Shown here one piece after another: positions 36,056-44,945 of a stretch of 64,000 bases of DNA. The DNA lies in NCBI GenBank assembly GCA_963841885.1, contig CAWJEK010000020.1, positions 1 to 64,000 of the forward strand, in the 5' to 3' direction. Source of the stretch: Bog-756 sp963841885 (GTDB lineage Bacteria > Actinomycetota > Acidimicrobiia > Acidimicrobiales > RAAP-2). The position numbers and the translations under genes were made by a program. Below the pieces are notes generated by a model. That model made no database searches. It was given only the letters and a program-made list of their open reading frames with translations, and was not told the origin of the DNA. Each line of letters opens with the position of its first letter. Within the stretch, counting starts at the first letter, position 1.

Positions 36056-36412
36056 GTGCTGACCGTGCGCCGCATCCTCCTGGTTCTCACCGCCTCGCTG
36101 GTGCTGGCCGGTGCGTTCGGGTCCGTCGTGGGGACGTCACCGGTCGGTGCCGTCGCCCACCGCGGTGCGCCCCCGTCGGCCCGGTCCGCCCCCGTCGAAC
36201 CCCGGTTGTGCACCATCGGGCAACGTTGCGCGCCGTCGGTGCCCGGCAACGTCACCGGCCCGGTGAGCGTGCCGACGACCCTGGTGGTCCTCGGCGCATG
36301 GGTGGTCATCGCCGCCCTGGTACGTCATCGGCGACCCGTCGAACGCCGACAGACCTACTCCCAAGACTTCACCCCGGGGATCTTCCGACCCCCCATCGCG
36401 AGCCTGGCGTAG
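36056..36412 (+). CDS. Small secreted or membrane protein
   Basis: From GTG 36056 the 118-residue product has an N-terminal signal-like helix (RRILLVLTASLVLAGAFGSV) ending near an A-x-A (V-G-A-V-A-H), an extracytoplasmic middle with a Cys pair (CTIGQRC), a second helix TTLVVLGAWVVIAALV, and a basic tail. The topology suggests a small envelope protein. I do not recognise the family. It is followed in the same direction by the DUF929 gene after 134 bases containing two palindromic direct repeats. Confidence 0.5.
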   Translation: MLTVRRILLVLTASLVLAGAFGSVVGTSPVGAVAHRGAPPSARSAPVEPRLCTIGQRCAPSVPGNVTGPVSVPTTLVVLGAWVVIAALVRHRRPVERRQTYSQDFTPGIFRPPIASLA

Positions 36413-36476
36413 AGGATCCGTCCCGGCCCCCGGCCGAGGGCGTCCCGGCGACCCCACGCGTCGCCCCCACTCGCAC

Positions 36477-36525
36477 GATGCGCCGTCGAGGCGCGTCGAC
36501 TCCACGTGATGCGCCGTCGAGGCGC
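36477..36525. repeat. Two 18-bp palindromic direct repeats
   Basis: GATGCGCCGTCGAGGCGC occurs at 36477-36494 and 36508-36525, a 31-base period. Each copy contains GCGCC-GTCGA-GGCGC, a small hairpin. They lie upstream of the DUF929 gene and might be regulator sites or a duplicated leader hairpin. Confidence 0.6.
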
Positions 36526-36546
36526 ATTCCCATCGGAAGGAAACCC

Positions 36547-37458
36547 ATGTCTCGCAACCCTTCGGCGCGTCCCGCGCGCCGCTCCCCGTCCCTCATGACC
36601 CCGACGCGACTGGCCTGGTCGGCGGTCGGACTCGTCATCGTCCTCGTCGCCACCCTCGTGATCGTCAGGATCGCCGTCGGTGACGGCCCCGCCGAGTCCT
36701 CGGCCCAGGCCGTGGTCCCGGCGGACCCGACGCTGGTCCACGAGGTCTCCTCCGTGCCGGCCTCGGTCTTCGACGCGGTGGGGGCCGGAGTACCGTCCGC
36801 GTTCACCGGCAGCACCCCGATCATCGTCTCGGGCCAGCCGCCGCTCACGCTCGGCGGCCGGACCCCTTCGGTGCTCTATCTCGGTGCCGAGTACTGCCCG
36901 TACTGCGCCGCCGAACGCTGGGCGATGGTCGTCGCCCTGGCCCGCTTCGGCACGTGGCACGGTCTCGAGACCACCGCCTCGGGACTCCTCGACGGCGACT
37001 ACCGGACCTTCTCGTTCCGGCACGCGTCCCTCGTGAGCCCGTACGTGCACCTGGCGACGATCGAGTCGTGTACGAACCGGCCCGACCCGGGCGCTCCTGA
37101 CTGCAGCGGATACGGCCCCCTCCAGAAGCCCACGACGCAGGAACAGCGGACGCTCGACCGGTATGCCGGGCCGTCGTTCGTGCCGGGGGACACCGGCGGG
37201 ATCGCCTTCCCCTATGTCGACATCGACAACCGCATGATCATCTCGGGATCGACCTACCAGCCGGTCGTACTGGCGAACCTCTCGCAGGCCGAGATCGCCG
37301 GGGCGCTGACGGACCCCACCGACCCGCTGACGCAGTCGATCGTGGGCACGGCCAACGAACTCAGCGCCGGGGTATGTGCGGCCACCGGCGGCCTGCCGGC
37401 GACGGTCTGCACGAGTCGGGGAGTGGTGACCGCCGCCAAGGCTCTCAAGCTGACGTGA
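36547..37458 (+). CDS. DUF929-family thioredoxin-like membrane protein
   Basis: A 303-residue protein with one N-terminal membrane helix (LAWSAVGLVIVLVATLVIVR) and an external domain of DUF929. The segment PSVLYLGAEYCPYCAAERWA holds a thioredoxin-like CPYC motif, and two further cysteines (SCTNRPDPGAPDCSG) plus a C-terminal pair could form disulfides. Family members in archaea and actinobacteria are thought to be extracytoplasmic redox proteins; that is inference. GGAAGGA precedes ATG 36547. Two 18-bp hairpin repeats lie just upstream and may be regulatory. Confidence 0.8.
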   Translation: MSRNPSARPARRSPSLMTPTRLAWSAVGLVIVLVATLVIVRIAVGDGPAESSAQAVVPADPTLVHEVSSVPASVFDAVGAGVPSAFTGSTPIIVSGQPPLTLGGRTPSVLYLGAEYCPYCAAERWAMVVALARFGTWHGLETTASGLLDGDYRTFSFRHASLVSPYVHLATIESCTNRPDPGAPDCSGYGPLQKPTTQEQRTLDRYAGPSFVPGDTGGIAFPYVDIDNRMIISGSTYQPVVLANLSQAEIAGALTDPTDPLTQSIVGTANELSAGVCAATGGLPATVCTSRGVVTAAKALKLT

Positions 37459-37534
37459 GCCGGGGCTCCCGGGCGCGGCCCACGTCCGGGAGCCCCGGCC
37501 ACCCGGGGCCGGTTCCCGGCTGACCGGGGTCGGC

Positions 37535-38116
37535 TCAGCCGCCGCCGAGGACGGTCGGTTCGACGCCGTCCCACAGGCCGACGGGGGCCTTGCCCACCGG
37601 GAAGTGCCCGGGCTGGCGGCCGGAGGCCATCTTCTCGATCCGGGCCTTCATGCCCGGACTGAGCACGTCGGCCTGGATCATCTCGATGTAGGTGGCCGTG
37701 GCGTTGCCCACGTCGAAGAAGTCGCGCTGCCAGCTCCACCGGAAGTCGCCGGCGTACCGGAACCAGCTGCCCCCGAGGCCGGCGATCTCGTAGTGGCTGC
37801 CGTCGGCCCGGGTGGCGTCGGCCACCTGCTTCCACAGGCCGAGGACCTCTCCCTGCACGTCGTCGATGAGGATGCGCATGTAGGGGTAGGTCCACCCACC
37901 CAGGCCCGCCATCTCCAGGCCGACGGCGTACTCGCGGATCTGGTCACGACCGACGGCCATGAACTCGTCGTTGGGGCCGACGTTCCACCCGTAGGTGGCG
38001 TCCTCGGTGTACATGTCGGCGAGGGGCAGCCAGTCCAGCTGCTCCTCGCACCGGCGGTTGAGGTCCAGCCAGCGCTGCATCATCTCTTCGAGCTCACTGC
38101 GGGGGTAGGACGGCAC
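37535..38116 (-). CDS. NTF2-like (SnoaL-fold) protein of the CYP51 locus
   Basis: A 193-residue cone-shaped NTF2-fold protein: LEEMMQRWLDLNRRCEEQLD, WLPLADMYTEDATYGWNVGP, and the C-terminal strands ATYIEMIQADVLSPGM. Such folds serve as isomerases, dehydratases or binding proteins for polycyclic or steroid-like substrates. It follows the ferredoxin gene in a same-strand set with CYP51, a context I recall for Rv0762c in Mycobacterium tuberculosis. The start is GTG 38116 with AAGGAG upstream. A role in handling the P450 product is inference. Confidence 0.7.
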   Translation of the reverse strand: MPSYPRSELEEMMQRWLDLNRRCEEQLDWLPLADMYTEDATYGWNVGPNDEFMAVGRDQIREYAVGLEMAGLGGWTYPYMRILIDDVQGEVLGLWKQVADATRADGSHYEIAGLGGSWFRYAGDFRWSWQRDFFDVGNATATYIEMIQADVLSPGMKARIEKMASGRQPGHFPVGKAPVGLWDGVEPTVLGGG

Positions 38117-38208
38117 GGGTGACTCCTTGTCGGGTGCTGGTGGTCGGTTCGGGATGGATTGAAGGGACGGGTGGGGTGGGCGGGTGGGGCGGCGCGCGGG
38201 CGACGGAC

Positions 38209-38403
38209 TCAGTCGTCCTCGATCGACAGCGCGTGGGTCGGACAGAAGCGGACGGCGTCCTCGAGCTCGGCCCGTCGGTCGGCCGGCGGCGAAGGGTCGA
38301 GGACGACCACCTGGTGGTCCTTGCCGACCTCGAAGACGCCGGAGGCCTCGGACTCACAGACCCCGTGGCCCTGGCAGAGGTCGCGGTCGACGACGATGCG
38401 CAT
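38209..38403 (-). CDS. P450-associated [3Fe-4S]-type ferredoxin
   Basis: The 64-residue product has the short ferredoxin pattern MRIVVDRDLCQGHGVC then FCPTHAL: Cys10, Cys16 and Cys54 with C-x5-C spacing and a C-P pair, so three cysteines and a His in place of the fourth, typical of [3Fe-4S] ferredoxins that feed bacterial P450s. Its ATG overlaps the CYP51 stop by one base (TGATG), implying translational coupling and a dedicated electron donor. Confidence 0.92.
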   Translation of the reverse strand: MRIVVDRDLCQGHGVCESEASGVFEVGKDHQVVVLDPSPPADRRAELEDAVRFCPTHALSIEDD

Positions 38404-39791
38404 CAGGCGGCACCCCCGGCGCTGCGGGCCACCGCCCGCCGGCGGTAGCGCACGACGCAGGGCTGCTGGAGCTGGACGACCATCTTGGAGTGGTCGTTGC
38501 GGTAGGTCTCGGGGGGCTGGGCCGGTTCGAACTCCCAGTCGAGCAGCAGGACGCTGAAGATGGCCTTCAGCTGCATCATGGCGAAGGCCTGGCCGACGCA
38601 GCGGTGGCGGCCGGCGCCGAACGGGATCCACGTCCAGGGATTCTGCCGGTCCTCCTCCCGGGGGTCGAGATAGCGGTCCGGCAGGAAGCTGTCGGGATCG
38701 GGGAAGTCCTCGGGGATCCGGTTCGACACGGCGGGGCTGGCCCCCACCATCTGGCCCTCGTGGATGGCGTACCCCTCGACCTCGAGCTCCTCCTTGGCCA
38801 CCCGGAGCAGGAGGATGAGCGGCGGATGGAGGCGGAGCGCCTCCTTGATCGAGGACTCGAGCAGCGGCATGGCCCGGAGGGCCTGGTAGCTCACCTCGGC
38901 GCCGTCGCGGTACAGCTCGGTCAGCTCTTCGTCGACCCGGGCCAGGATCTCCGGATGACGGAGCCACTCGATCAGCGTCCAGGCCGCCGTACCCGACGTG
39001 GTGTGATGCCCGGCGAACATCATCGAGATGAACATCCCGGTCACCTCGTCGGCCAGGAACCGGTCGCTGCCGTCGGGGTTCTTGATCGACATCAGCACGT
39101 CGACCAGGTCGCGCTCGTCCTCGGGGGAGGGTGGGGCGGCCGCCCGGTCGTCCATGATCGCCTGGATGAGCGACACCAGCTCCGCCCGGGCGGCATCCCG
39201 CTTGTGGAAGCTCTCGATGTCGGCGTGGGGATCGACGAAGGCGATGGCGTCGGTGCCCTGTTCGAGGTCGTGGAAGAGCCGGGCGAACCGTCCGTCGAGC
39301 TGCTCCCGGAAGCGCTGGCCGACCAGGCAGGCCGAGGAGGTGTAGATGAAGAGCTCGGCGAACCACTCGAGCATGTCGATCTCGCCCTCGTCGTCCCACT
39401 CCCCGACCATGCGCTCCACCTCCGCGGAGATGGTGGAGGCGTGGCCGCGCATGAACTTGTCCCGCAGCGCCTGGTTGTGCAGCATCTCGCGGCGGCGTTC
39501 GGGGGAGGCGTCGAAGACCACGCCCTCGCCGAAGACCGGGGCCATGAACGGGTAGGCCTCCGCCTGGTCGAGGACCTCCTCGGGGGCCCGGAAGAAGAAT
39601 TCGTTGGCCTCGGCCCCGCTGAGCAGCACGACGTCACGACCGGCGAGGCGGAAGACGCCCGCATCACCGCACTCGTCGCGGACCCGCTGCATCAGGCCGA
39701 TCGGGTCGACGCGCAGCTCCTCCAGGTGGCCGGTCTCCCCTTCGCCCCCCGACACCCGGGCGGGCTCACGTGTACCTGTGTCGACAGCCAT
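38403..39791 (-). CDS. cyp51: CYP51-family P450 (sterol 14alpha-demethylase type)
   Basis: A 462-residue P450. The I-helix reads MFAGHHTTSGTAAWTLIEWL, the form specific to CYP51 (F-A-G-H-H-T-[ST]-S-G), with ExxR in SSIKEALRLHPP and the heme loop FGAGRHRCVGQAFA, Cys398. The stretches ASPAVSNRIPEDFPDPDSF and NDHSKMVVQLQQPCVVRYRR are close to what I recall of mycobacterial CYP51. The enzyme removes the 14alpha-methyl of sterols with ferredoxin-supplied electrons. GAAGGAGA precedes the ATG. Neighbours match the Rv0763c-Rv0770 order, where the physiological substrate is unsettled because sterols are not made. Confidence 0.9.
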   Translation of the reverse strand: MAVDTGTREPARVSGGEGETGHLEELRVDPIGLMQRVRDECGDAGVFRLAGRDVVLLSGAEANEFFFRAPEEVLDQAEAYPFMAPVFGEGVVFDASPERRREMLHNQALRDKFMRGHASTISAEVERMVGEWDDEGEIDMLEWFAELFIYTSSACLVGQRFREQLDGRFARLFHDLEQGTDAIAFVDPHADIESFHKRDAARAELVSLIQAIMDDRAAAPPSPEDERDLVDVLMSIKNPDGSDRFLADEVTGMFISMMFAGHHTTSGTAAWTLIEWLRHPEILARVDEELTELYRDGAEVSYQALRAMPLLESSIKEALRLHPPLILLLRVAKEELEVEGYAIHEGQMVGASPAVSNRIPEDFPDPDSFLPDRYLDPREEDRQNPWTWIPFGAGRHRCVGQAFAMMQLKAIFSVLLLDWEFEPAQPPETYRNDHSKMVVQLQQPCVVRYRRRAVARSAGGAA

Positions 39792-40591
39792 CACTGGTCT
39801 CCTTCGGTTCGGGCAGGCGGGGCGATCGGTGCCTCGGGCTGCAGTTCGATGACGGTGGCGTGGACGCCCCGGGGCAGACCGACCACGGCGCAGACGGCCT
39901 GGGCCACCCCGTCGGGGCGCATGAAGTTGCCGTGGCGGGCGAACCCCCACGACGCCCACTTCTCGATGATCTCGCCGGTCACCACCGGGTCCCAGTCCAT
40001 GCCCATCCCGGTGAGGGTGGGACCCGGCCGGAGGATGGTGGCCCGGACGCCGCTGCCCTCCAGTTCCATCTGGAGGGCGTGCACGTAGCCCTCGAGTCCC
40101 CACTTCGAGGTCACGTAGGCCGCCATGGCGGGTCGCGGCCGCTCGGCCACGTCCGAGGTGACGAACACCACGTCGCCCCGGCGCCGGTCGACCATGCCGG
40201 GGAGCAGCGCCCGGACGAGCCGGTGGGTACCGGAGATGTTGACGGCCAGCACGCCGTCGAGCTCCGCCGGGTCGGTGTCGAGGACCGCCCCCGCCACGTT
40301 CAGGGCGGCGTTGGACACGACGATCTCGATCTCCCCCAACGTGTCGACGGCGGCGCCGGCGAACCGCTCGACCGAGTCGCCGTCGGCCAGGTCCAGGTGG
40401 ACGGCGACCGCCTCACCACCGTCTCGGCGGATCGCCGCGGCGGCGTCCTCGCACTCGCCCACCCGTCGGGCGCCGAGCACCACCGGGTGGCCCAGTGCGG
40501 CCAGGGCGGTGGCCGTGGCCCGGCCGATGCCCGACGACGCGCCGGTCACCACCGCCGGTCGGCGCTCCGGGTTCGTCGGGAACTTCGCCAT
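39791..40591 (-). CDS. Short-chain dehydrogenase of the CYP51 locus
   Basis: A 266-residue classical SDR: NAD(P) motif VVTGASSGIGRATATALAAL, D-x-x-D-like HLDLADGDSV, the N-A-A motif VVSNAALNVAGAV, Ser in FVTSDVAERP and catalytic Y-x3-K in AAYVTSKWGL. It likely oxidises or reduces a hydroxyl or keto group of the P450 substrate. Its TGA overlaps the cyp51 ATG by one base, so it precedes cyp51 in one polycistronic unit, as in the mycobacterial Rv0765c-Rv0764c pair. Confidence 0.9.
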   Translation of the reverse strand: MAKFPTNPERRPAVVTGASSGIGRATATALAALGHPVVLGARRVGECEDAAAAIRRDGGEAVAVHLDLADGDSVERFAGAAVDTLGEIEIVVSNAALNVAGAVLDTDPAELDGVLAVNISGTHRLVRALLPGMVDRRRGDVVFVTSDVAERPRPAMAAYVTSKWGLEGYVHALQMELEGSGVRATILRPGPTLTGMGMDWDPVVTGEIIEKWASWGFARHGNFMRPDGVAQAVCAVVGLPRGVHATVIELQPEAPIAPPARTEGDQ

Positions 40592-40607
40592 CAGTCCGCG
40601 GCCCCGG

Positions 40608-41813
40608 TCATCGCCGCGACACCGTGGTCGGCAGGGCGGCCAGGCCGCGCACGTTGATGGAGTGGACGCGTTGGACGCCGGAGGGGTCGACGTCGTAGTC
40701 GGCCACCCGTGAAACGAGCTCGCCGAGGGCGATCCGGGCCTCGAGCCGGGCCAGGGGTGCCCCCATGCAGAAATGGCGACCGTTGCCGAAGCTGACGAGG
40801 GCCTTGGTGTCGCGGTCGAGGTCGTAGCGGTCGGGATCGGCGAAGACCCGCTCGTCCCGGTTGGCCGACCCGACCAGGAGGAGGACCCGCTCACCTTCGG
40901 CGATCGTCGTGCCGTGCAGGTGGACGGGCTGGCGGGTGACGCGCAGCAGCATCTGGCTGGACGTGTCGAACCGGAGGGTCTCCTCGACCCAGTCGGGTAC
41001 GCGGGTGGGATCGGCGAACGGCGTCGCCCGTTGGTCGGGGTGGCGCCATCCCCAGTACCAGGCGTTTCCCAACAGCTTCGTGGTCGTCTCGTTGCCGGCC
41101 ACCACCATGAGGAAGAGGAAGGCGACGATCTCCTCGTCGGTGAGCTTGTCACCGTCGATCTCGGCGTCGAGCAGGTCCGAGGTGAGGTCGTCCCGGCGGG
41201 TCACCCGCCGCTCGTCCACCATGGTCTGGTAGTAGACGACGAGCTCGAGGGCGGCGGCCATGCCCTCGGGAGGCACGTCGTGGACGCCGTCGTCGCGGTG
41301 GAGCACCAGGTCGGCCAAGCGCCGGAGCTCGGCCCGGTCGGCGACGGGGACGCCCACCAGCTCCGAGATCACGTCCATCGGCACCTTGCCGGCGAAGTCG
41401 CCGATGAAGTCGAACGATCCGGCCTCGAGCGCGGGCTCGAGGTGCTGGAGCGTGATCTCGCGGATCCGCTCCTCCATGGCGTTCACCTTGGTGGGGGTGA
41501 AGCCCTTGCCGACCAGCGACCGCATGCGGGTGTGCCGGGGCGGGTCGAGGGCGAGGAACGACATCGTCCGGTGGGCGTCGGGTCCGAATGCCGAGGGGTC
41601 GAGGGACACGCCGTAGGCGTTGGAGAACGCGTCGACGTTGCGGAAGGAGGCCAGGACGTCGGCGTGCCGCGACAGTGCCCAGAAGTCGAACTCGTCCGAG
41701 CGGTAGACCGGGGCCTCCGACCGCAGTCGGGCGTACGTCGGGTACGGGTCCTCGTGCATCTGGTAGGCGTACGGGTTGTAGGCGACGGGTCCGTCGGTGC
41801 CGGTGACGGTCAT
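40608..41813 (-). CDS. Cytochrome P450 (CYP123-like position)
   Basis: A 401-residue soluble bacterial P450. N-terminal PYAYQMHEDPYPTYARLRSE, I-helix FLFLMVVAGNETTTKLLGNA, ExxR in WVEETLRFDTSSQ, and heme loop FGNGRHFCMGAPLA with Cys349 are all present. It belongs to the group using ferredoxins such as the one at 38209. In the mycobacterial locus I recall CYP123 at this position. The start overlaps the TetR stop by four bases. Substrate is unknown; steroid-like compounds are an inference from context. Confidence 0.9.
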   Translation of the reverse strand: MTVTGTDGPVAYNPYAYQMHEDPYPTYARLRSEAPVYRSDEFDFWALSRHADVLASFRNVDAFSNAYGVSLDPSAFGPDAHRTMSFLALDPPRHTRMRSLVGKGFTPTKVNAMEERIREITLQHLEPALEAGSFDFIGDFAGKVPMDVISELVGVPVADRAELRRLADLVLHRDDGVHDVPPEGMAAALELVVYYQTMVDERRVTRRDDLTSDLLDAEIDGDKLTDEEIVAFLFLMVVAGNETTTKLLGNAWYWGWRHPDQRATPFADPTRVPDWVEETLRFDTSSQMLLRVTRQPVHLHGTTIAEGERVLLLVGSANRDERVFADPDRYDLDRDTKALVSFGNGRHFCMGAPLARLEARIALGELVSRVADYDVDPSGVQRVHSINVRGLAALPTTVSRR

Positions 41814-42424
41814 CGGGCGCCTCCGCGGGTCAACAGGGTGGCCGCCTCGGCCACGAAGGCCGGGACGTCGAGGAAGGACATGTGGCCGATGCCGGCCGTC
41901 AGCAGGGCGCCCGAGTACGCGGCCTCGAGGACCCGCACGACCCGGGGGTCGACATCAGGACCGAGCGCCGCCGTCAGACGCCGGTGGGTGACGGCACCGA
42001 TGCGGTCCCTCAGGTGGCCCACGTCGGGGTGGAGGCTGATCATCGCCACCGTGCAGGCGTCGATGAGGGCCGGGCTGCTGGCCGCGAACGGGATCATGTC
42101 GGCCACGGCCCGCTCGACCCGCTCGGCCACCGGCACGGCGGGGTCGGCCTCGACCGGGGGGAGGGCCTCGGTACGCCGCCACAGCACCTCGGCCAGCAGG
42201 TGGTCCTTGGAGCTGAAGTAGGTGTAGGCGGTGGCGGGGGCCACGCCGGCCCGCCGGGCCACACCCCGGACCGTCAGTCCGGCGTAGCCGACCTCCTCGG
42301 TCTCGTCCTCCGCCGCCTGCACGAGGGTGGCCACCACCTCGGCCTGCCGGGCGGTGAGCCGGCGTCGGGTCGCCTCGAAGTCGACCGTGGGGGACGCCGC
42401 CCGGTGCGCCGTGGCGGGGCTCAC
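41810..42424 (-). CDS. TetR-family regulator of the CYP51 locus
   Basis: A 204-residue TetR protein. The helix-turn-helix runs VATLVQAAEDETEEVGYAGL, TVRGVARRAGVAPATAYTYF, SSKDHLLAEVL. The C-terminal domain ends with LDVPAFVAEAATLL. The GTG start lies inside the stop of an 18-codon upstream frame (GGGTGAG), so either it is coupled to that small frame, or a one-base error hides a longer N-terminus. It is the first gene of the minus-strand unit and faces the divergent dehydrogenase operon; palindromes at 42475-42503 are likely its operator. Confidence 0.85.
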   Translation of the reverse strand: MSPATAHRAASPTVDFEATRRRLTARQAEVVATLVQAAEDETEEVGYAGLTVRGVARRAGVAPATAYTYFSSKDHLLAEVLWRRTEALPPVEADPAVPVAERVERAVADMIPFAASSPALIDACTVAMISLHPDVGHLRDRIGAVTHRRLTAALGPDVDPRVVRVLEAAYSGALLTAGIGHMSFLDVPAFVAEAATLLTRGGAR

Positions 42425-42474
42425 CCCGTCTCCTGGCCCGGGAGGCCGTCGGTCGGCCCGGTGGAATCGGTCAT
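42421..42474 (-). CDS. Possible leaderless 17-residue uORF before the TetR gene
   Basis: ATG 42474 opens M-T-D-S-T-G-P-T-D-G-L-P-G-Q-E-T-G and stops at 42421-42423, overlapping the GTG of the TetR gene. TATAGT on the minus strand (42488-42483) is eight bases upstream, so it would be the first translated codon. It may be a coupling uORF, or the true N-terminus of the regulator if one base is wrong. Confidence 0.4.
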   Translation of the reverse strand: MTDSTGPTDGLPGQETG

Positions 42475-42503
42475 GTGTCCATACTATAGTCCAGACACGT
42501 GTC
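42475..42503. promoter_or_regulatory. Overlapping divergent promoters and operator
   Basis: The palindrome ACTATAGT (42483-42490) supplies a TATAGT -10 to both strands: eight bases before ATG 42474 leftward and eight bases before GTG 42499 rightward. A second perfect palindrome GACACGTGTC covers 42494-42503, over the rightward start. One bound TetR dimer could silence both directions. Confidence 0.65.
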
Positions 42504-43428
42504 CAGCAATGGGGGATCGAGTGTGAGCACAGCAGAGGGTGGAGCAGGCGCGGGGCCGTCGGACCTCCCCACGGTCGGAGTGGTCGGCCTCGGGGCCATC
42601 GGGGACGGGGTGGCGGCCAGCGTCCACGCCGCCGGCTTCCCGCTCGTGGTCTCGGACCTGCGGGACGAGGCCACGGCCCGGCACGCCGACCACGCCGTCG
42701 TCGCCGCGTCGCCCGCCGATCTCGCCCGGGCGGCCGACGTGGTCGTGGTCGCCGTGGTGAACGACGGGCAGGTGCACGACGTGCTGTCCGGCCGGGACGG
42801 CGCGTTGGCCGCCGCCGGGGGTGGCACCGTGTTCGTGGTGGTGAGCACCATCACCCCCGAGTGCGTGCGGGCCATCGGCGACGAGGCCCGTGCCGCCGGG
42901 GTGGACCTCGTCGACTGCGGTGTGAGCGGAGGTCCTGCGGCGGCCGCCACCGGAGAGCTGATCTGTATGGTCGGGGGCGACGAGGACGTGATCGCCCGCC
43001 TGCAGCCGGTGTTCGACGCCTTCGGCTCGCTGACCGTGCGGATGGGGCCCTTCGGCACCGGACTGGCCGCCAAGCTCGCCCGCAACCTGGTCCAGTACGC
43101 CAGTTGGTTGGCCGCCTACGAGGCCCAGGTGCTGGCCGAGGCCGCCGGTATCGACCTGGCGAAGCTGGCCCAGGTGATCCGCGCCAGCGACGTCAAGATC
43201 GGTGGCGCCGCGACCCTCATGTTCCGATCCACGGTGGCACCCTTCACGGAGGCTGACGACGCCGGGCTGATCGGGGCGATGCGCAACGGCGCCGACCTCG
43301 CCCACAAGGACCTCCTGGCGGCGCTGGCCCTGGGCGACGAGTTGGGGGTGGACCTCCCACTGGCCGCCATGACCGAGGCCCGGGCCGACGACGTGTTCGG
43401 GCTGGGCGAGATGGAGGAGAGCCGATGA
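42499..43428 (+). CDS. 3-hydroxyisobutyrate-dehydrogenase-family protein
   Basis: The 309-residue product is a beta-hydroxyacid dehydrogenase: N-terminal Rossmann VGVVGLGAIGDGVAASVHAA, substrate loop VDCGVSGGPAAAATGEL, and the catalytic lysine in GTGLAAKLARNLVQY. These NAD(P) enzymes oxidise 3-hydroxyacids to semialdehydes, which suits the aldehyde dehydrogenase that follows. GTG 42499 lies eight bases from a -10 box; GTG 42523, preceded by GGGGGA, is the alternative and would remove eight residues. It overlaps the ALDH gene by four bases (ATGA). Confidence 0.85.
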   Translation: MSSNGGSSVSTAEGGAGAGPSDLPTVGVVGLGAIGDGVAASVHAAGFPLVVSDLRDEATARHADHAVVAASPADLARAADVVVVAVVNDGQVHDVLSGRDGALAAAGGGTVFVVVSTITPECVRAIGDEARAAGVDLVDCGVSGGPAAAATGELICMVGGDEDVIARLQPVFDAFGSLTVRMGPFGTGLAAKLARNLVQYASWLAAYEAQVLAEAAGIDLAKLAQVIRASDVKIGGAATLMFRSTVAPFTEADDAGLIGAMRNGADLAHKDLLAALALGDELGVDLPLAAMTEARADDVFGLGEMEESR

Positions 43429-44901
43429 GTGACGTGACGACGTCGGTGGGCGAGGAGCGCCTGCTGGTCGCCGGTGAGCTGCGTCCGGCCCGGTCGGGGC
43501 GGGTCTTCGAGACACTGAACCCGGCGACGGCCCAGGTGCTGGGGGTGGCCGCCGACGGTGGTCCCGAGGACATGGACGAGGCCATCGGCGCCGCCCGCCG
43601 GGCCTTCGACTCCACGGACTGGTCGACCGACCTGGAGCTCCGGGTGCGTTGCCTGCGCCAGCTCCGTCAGGCGTTCGAACGCCACGCCGACGGGATCCGG
43701 GCCATGACCATCGCCGAGACGGGCTCACCGCTCTTCATGACCCACACCGCCCAGCTCGACGCCCCGGTGGAGTCGCTCGGGTGGGTCGCCGACCTGGCCG
43801 AGGGGTACGAGTGGGAGACGGATCTCGGCGTCGCCGAACCGATGGGCATCCCGTCCCGCCGTTGGGTCCGACGCGAGGCCACCGGGGTCGTCGGGGCCAT
43901 CACCCCCTGGAACGTCCCCCACCAGATCAACCTGGCCAAGCTCGGCCCGGCACTGGCGGCCGGCAACACGGTGGTGCTCAAGCCCGCTCCGGACACACCG
44001 TGGTGCGCCACCGTGCTGGGCCGGCTAATAGCCGAGGAGACGGACATCCCGGCCGGGGTCGTGAACATCGTCCCCTCCGCCGACCACGCCCTCGGCGCCC
44101 TGCTGTCCACCGACCCCCGGGTCGACCAGGTGAGCTTCACCGGATCGACGGCCACGGGCCGCAAGGTGATGGCCTCGGCCGCCGACAGCGTCAAGAAGGT
44201 CTTCCTGGAGCTCGGGGGCAAGTCGGCCTTCGTGGTCCTCGACGACGCCGATCTGCGGGGCGCGTGCGCCACGGCCGCCTTCACCGTATGTACCCACGCC
44301 GGCCAGGGGTGCGCCATCACCACCCGGCTGCTCGTTCCGCGGCGCACTCTTCGACGATGCGGTCCTCTCCATGACCAAGGTGATGGGCAAGCTGTCGGCC
44401 GGCGATCCGACCGATCCCGGAACCATCTGCGGTCCGCTGATCAGCGCCCGGCAGCGGGACCGCGTGGAGGGCTACCTGCGTCTGGCCGTCGAAGAGGGCG
44501 GATCGTTCGCCCTGGGAGGCGGGCGACCCGAGGGCATGGGCGACGGCTTCTTCGTCGAGCCCACGCTCATCGTCGGCGTAGGCAACGACGCCCGGGTGGC
44601 CCGGGAGGAGATCTTCGGGCCGGTCATGGTCGTCATCCCCCACGACGGCGACGACGATGCGGTGGCACTGGCCAACGACTCGGACTACGGACTGTCGGGA
44701 TCGGTCTGGTCGGCGGACCGGGAGCGGGCCGTGGCCGTCGCCAACCGGATCCGCACCGGCACCGTCGGCATCAACGGTGGTCTGTGGTTCAGCCCCGACG
44801 TCCCCTTCGGGGGCTACCGGCAGTCCGGCGTCGGTCGCGAATCCGGTCGGGCCGGTTTCGAGGAGTACCTGGAGACCAAGTCGCTGGCCGAGCCGGCATG
44901 A
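43425..44901 (+). CDS. Aldehyde dehydrogenase, split by a one-base indel
   Basis: About 491 residues when repaired, a normal ALDH size. First frame: GAITPWNVPHQINLAKLGPA, NTVVLKPAPDTPWCA, VSFTGSTATGRKVM, catalytic Glu in FLELGGKSAFVVLDDADL and Cys296 in HAGQGCAITTR. Near 44341 one extra base moves the reading into LFDDAVLSMTKVMGKLSAGD, EEIFGPVMVVIPHDGDDDAV and the C-terminal PFGGYRQSGVGRESG. All catalytic parts are present, so a sequencing indel is likelier than a pseudogene. It oxidises an aldehyde with NAD(P), matching aldA (Rv0768) in the mycobacterial locus. Confidence 0.88.
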
Positions 44902-44945
44902 CGGGCGACGCAGCACGATGACCGACGACGACGAGGAGTCCTGAC

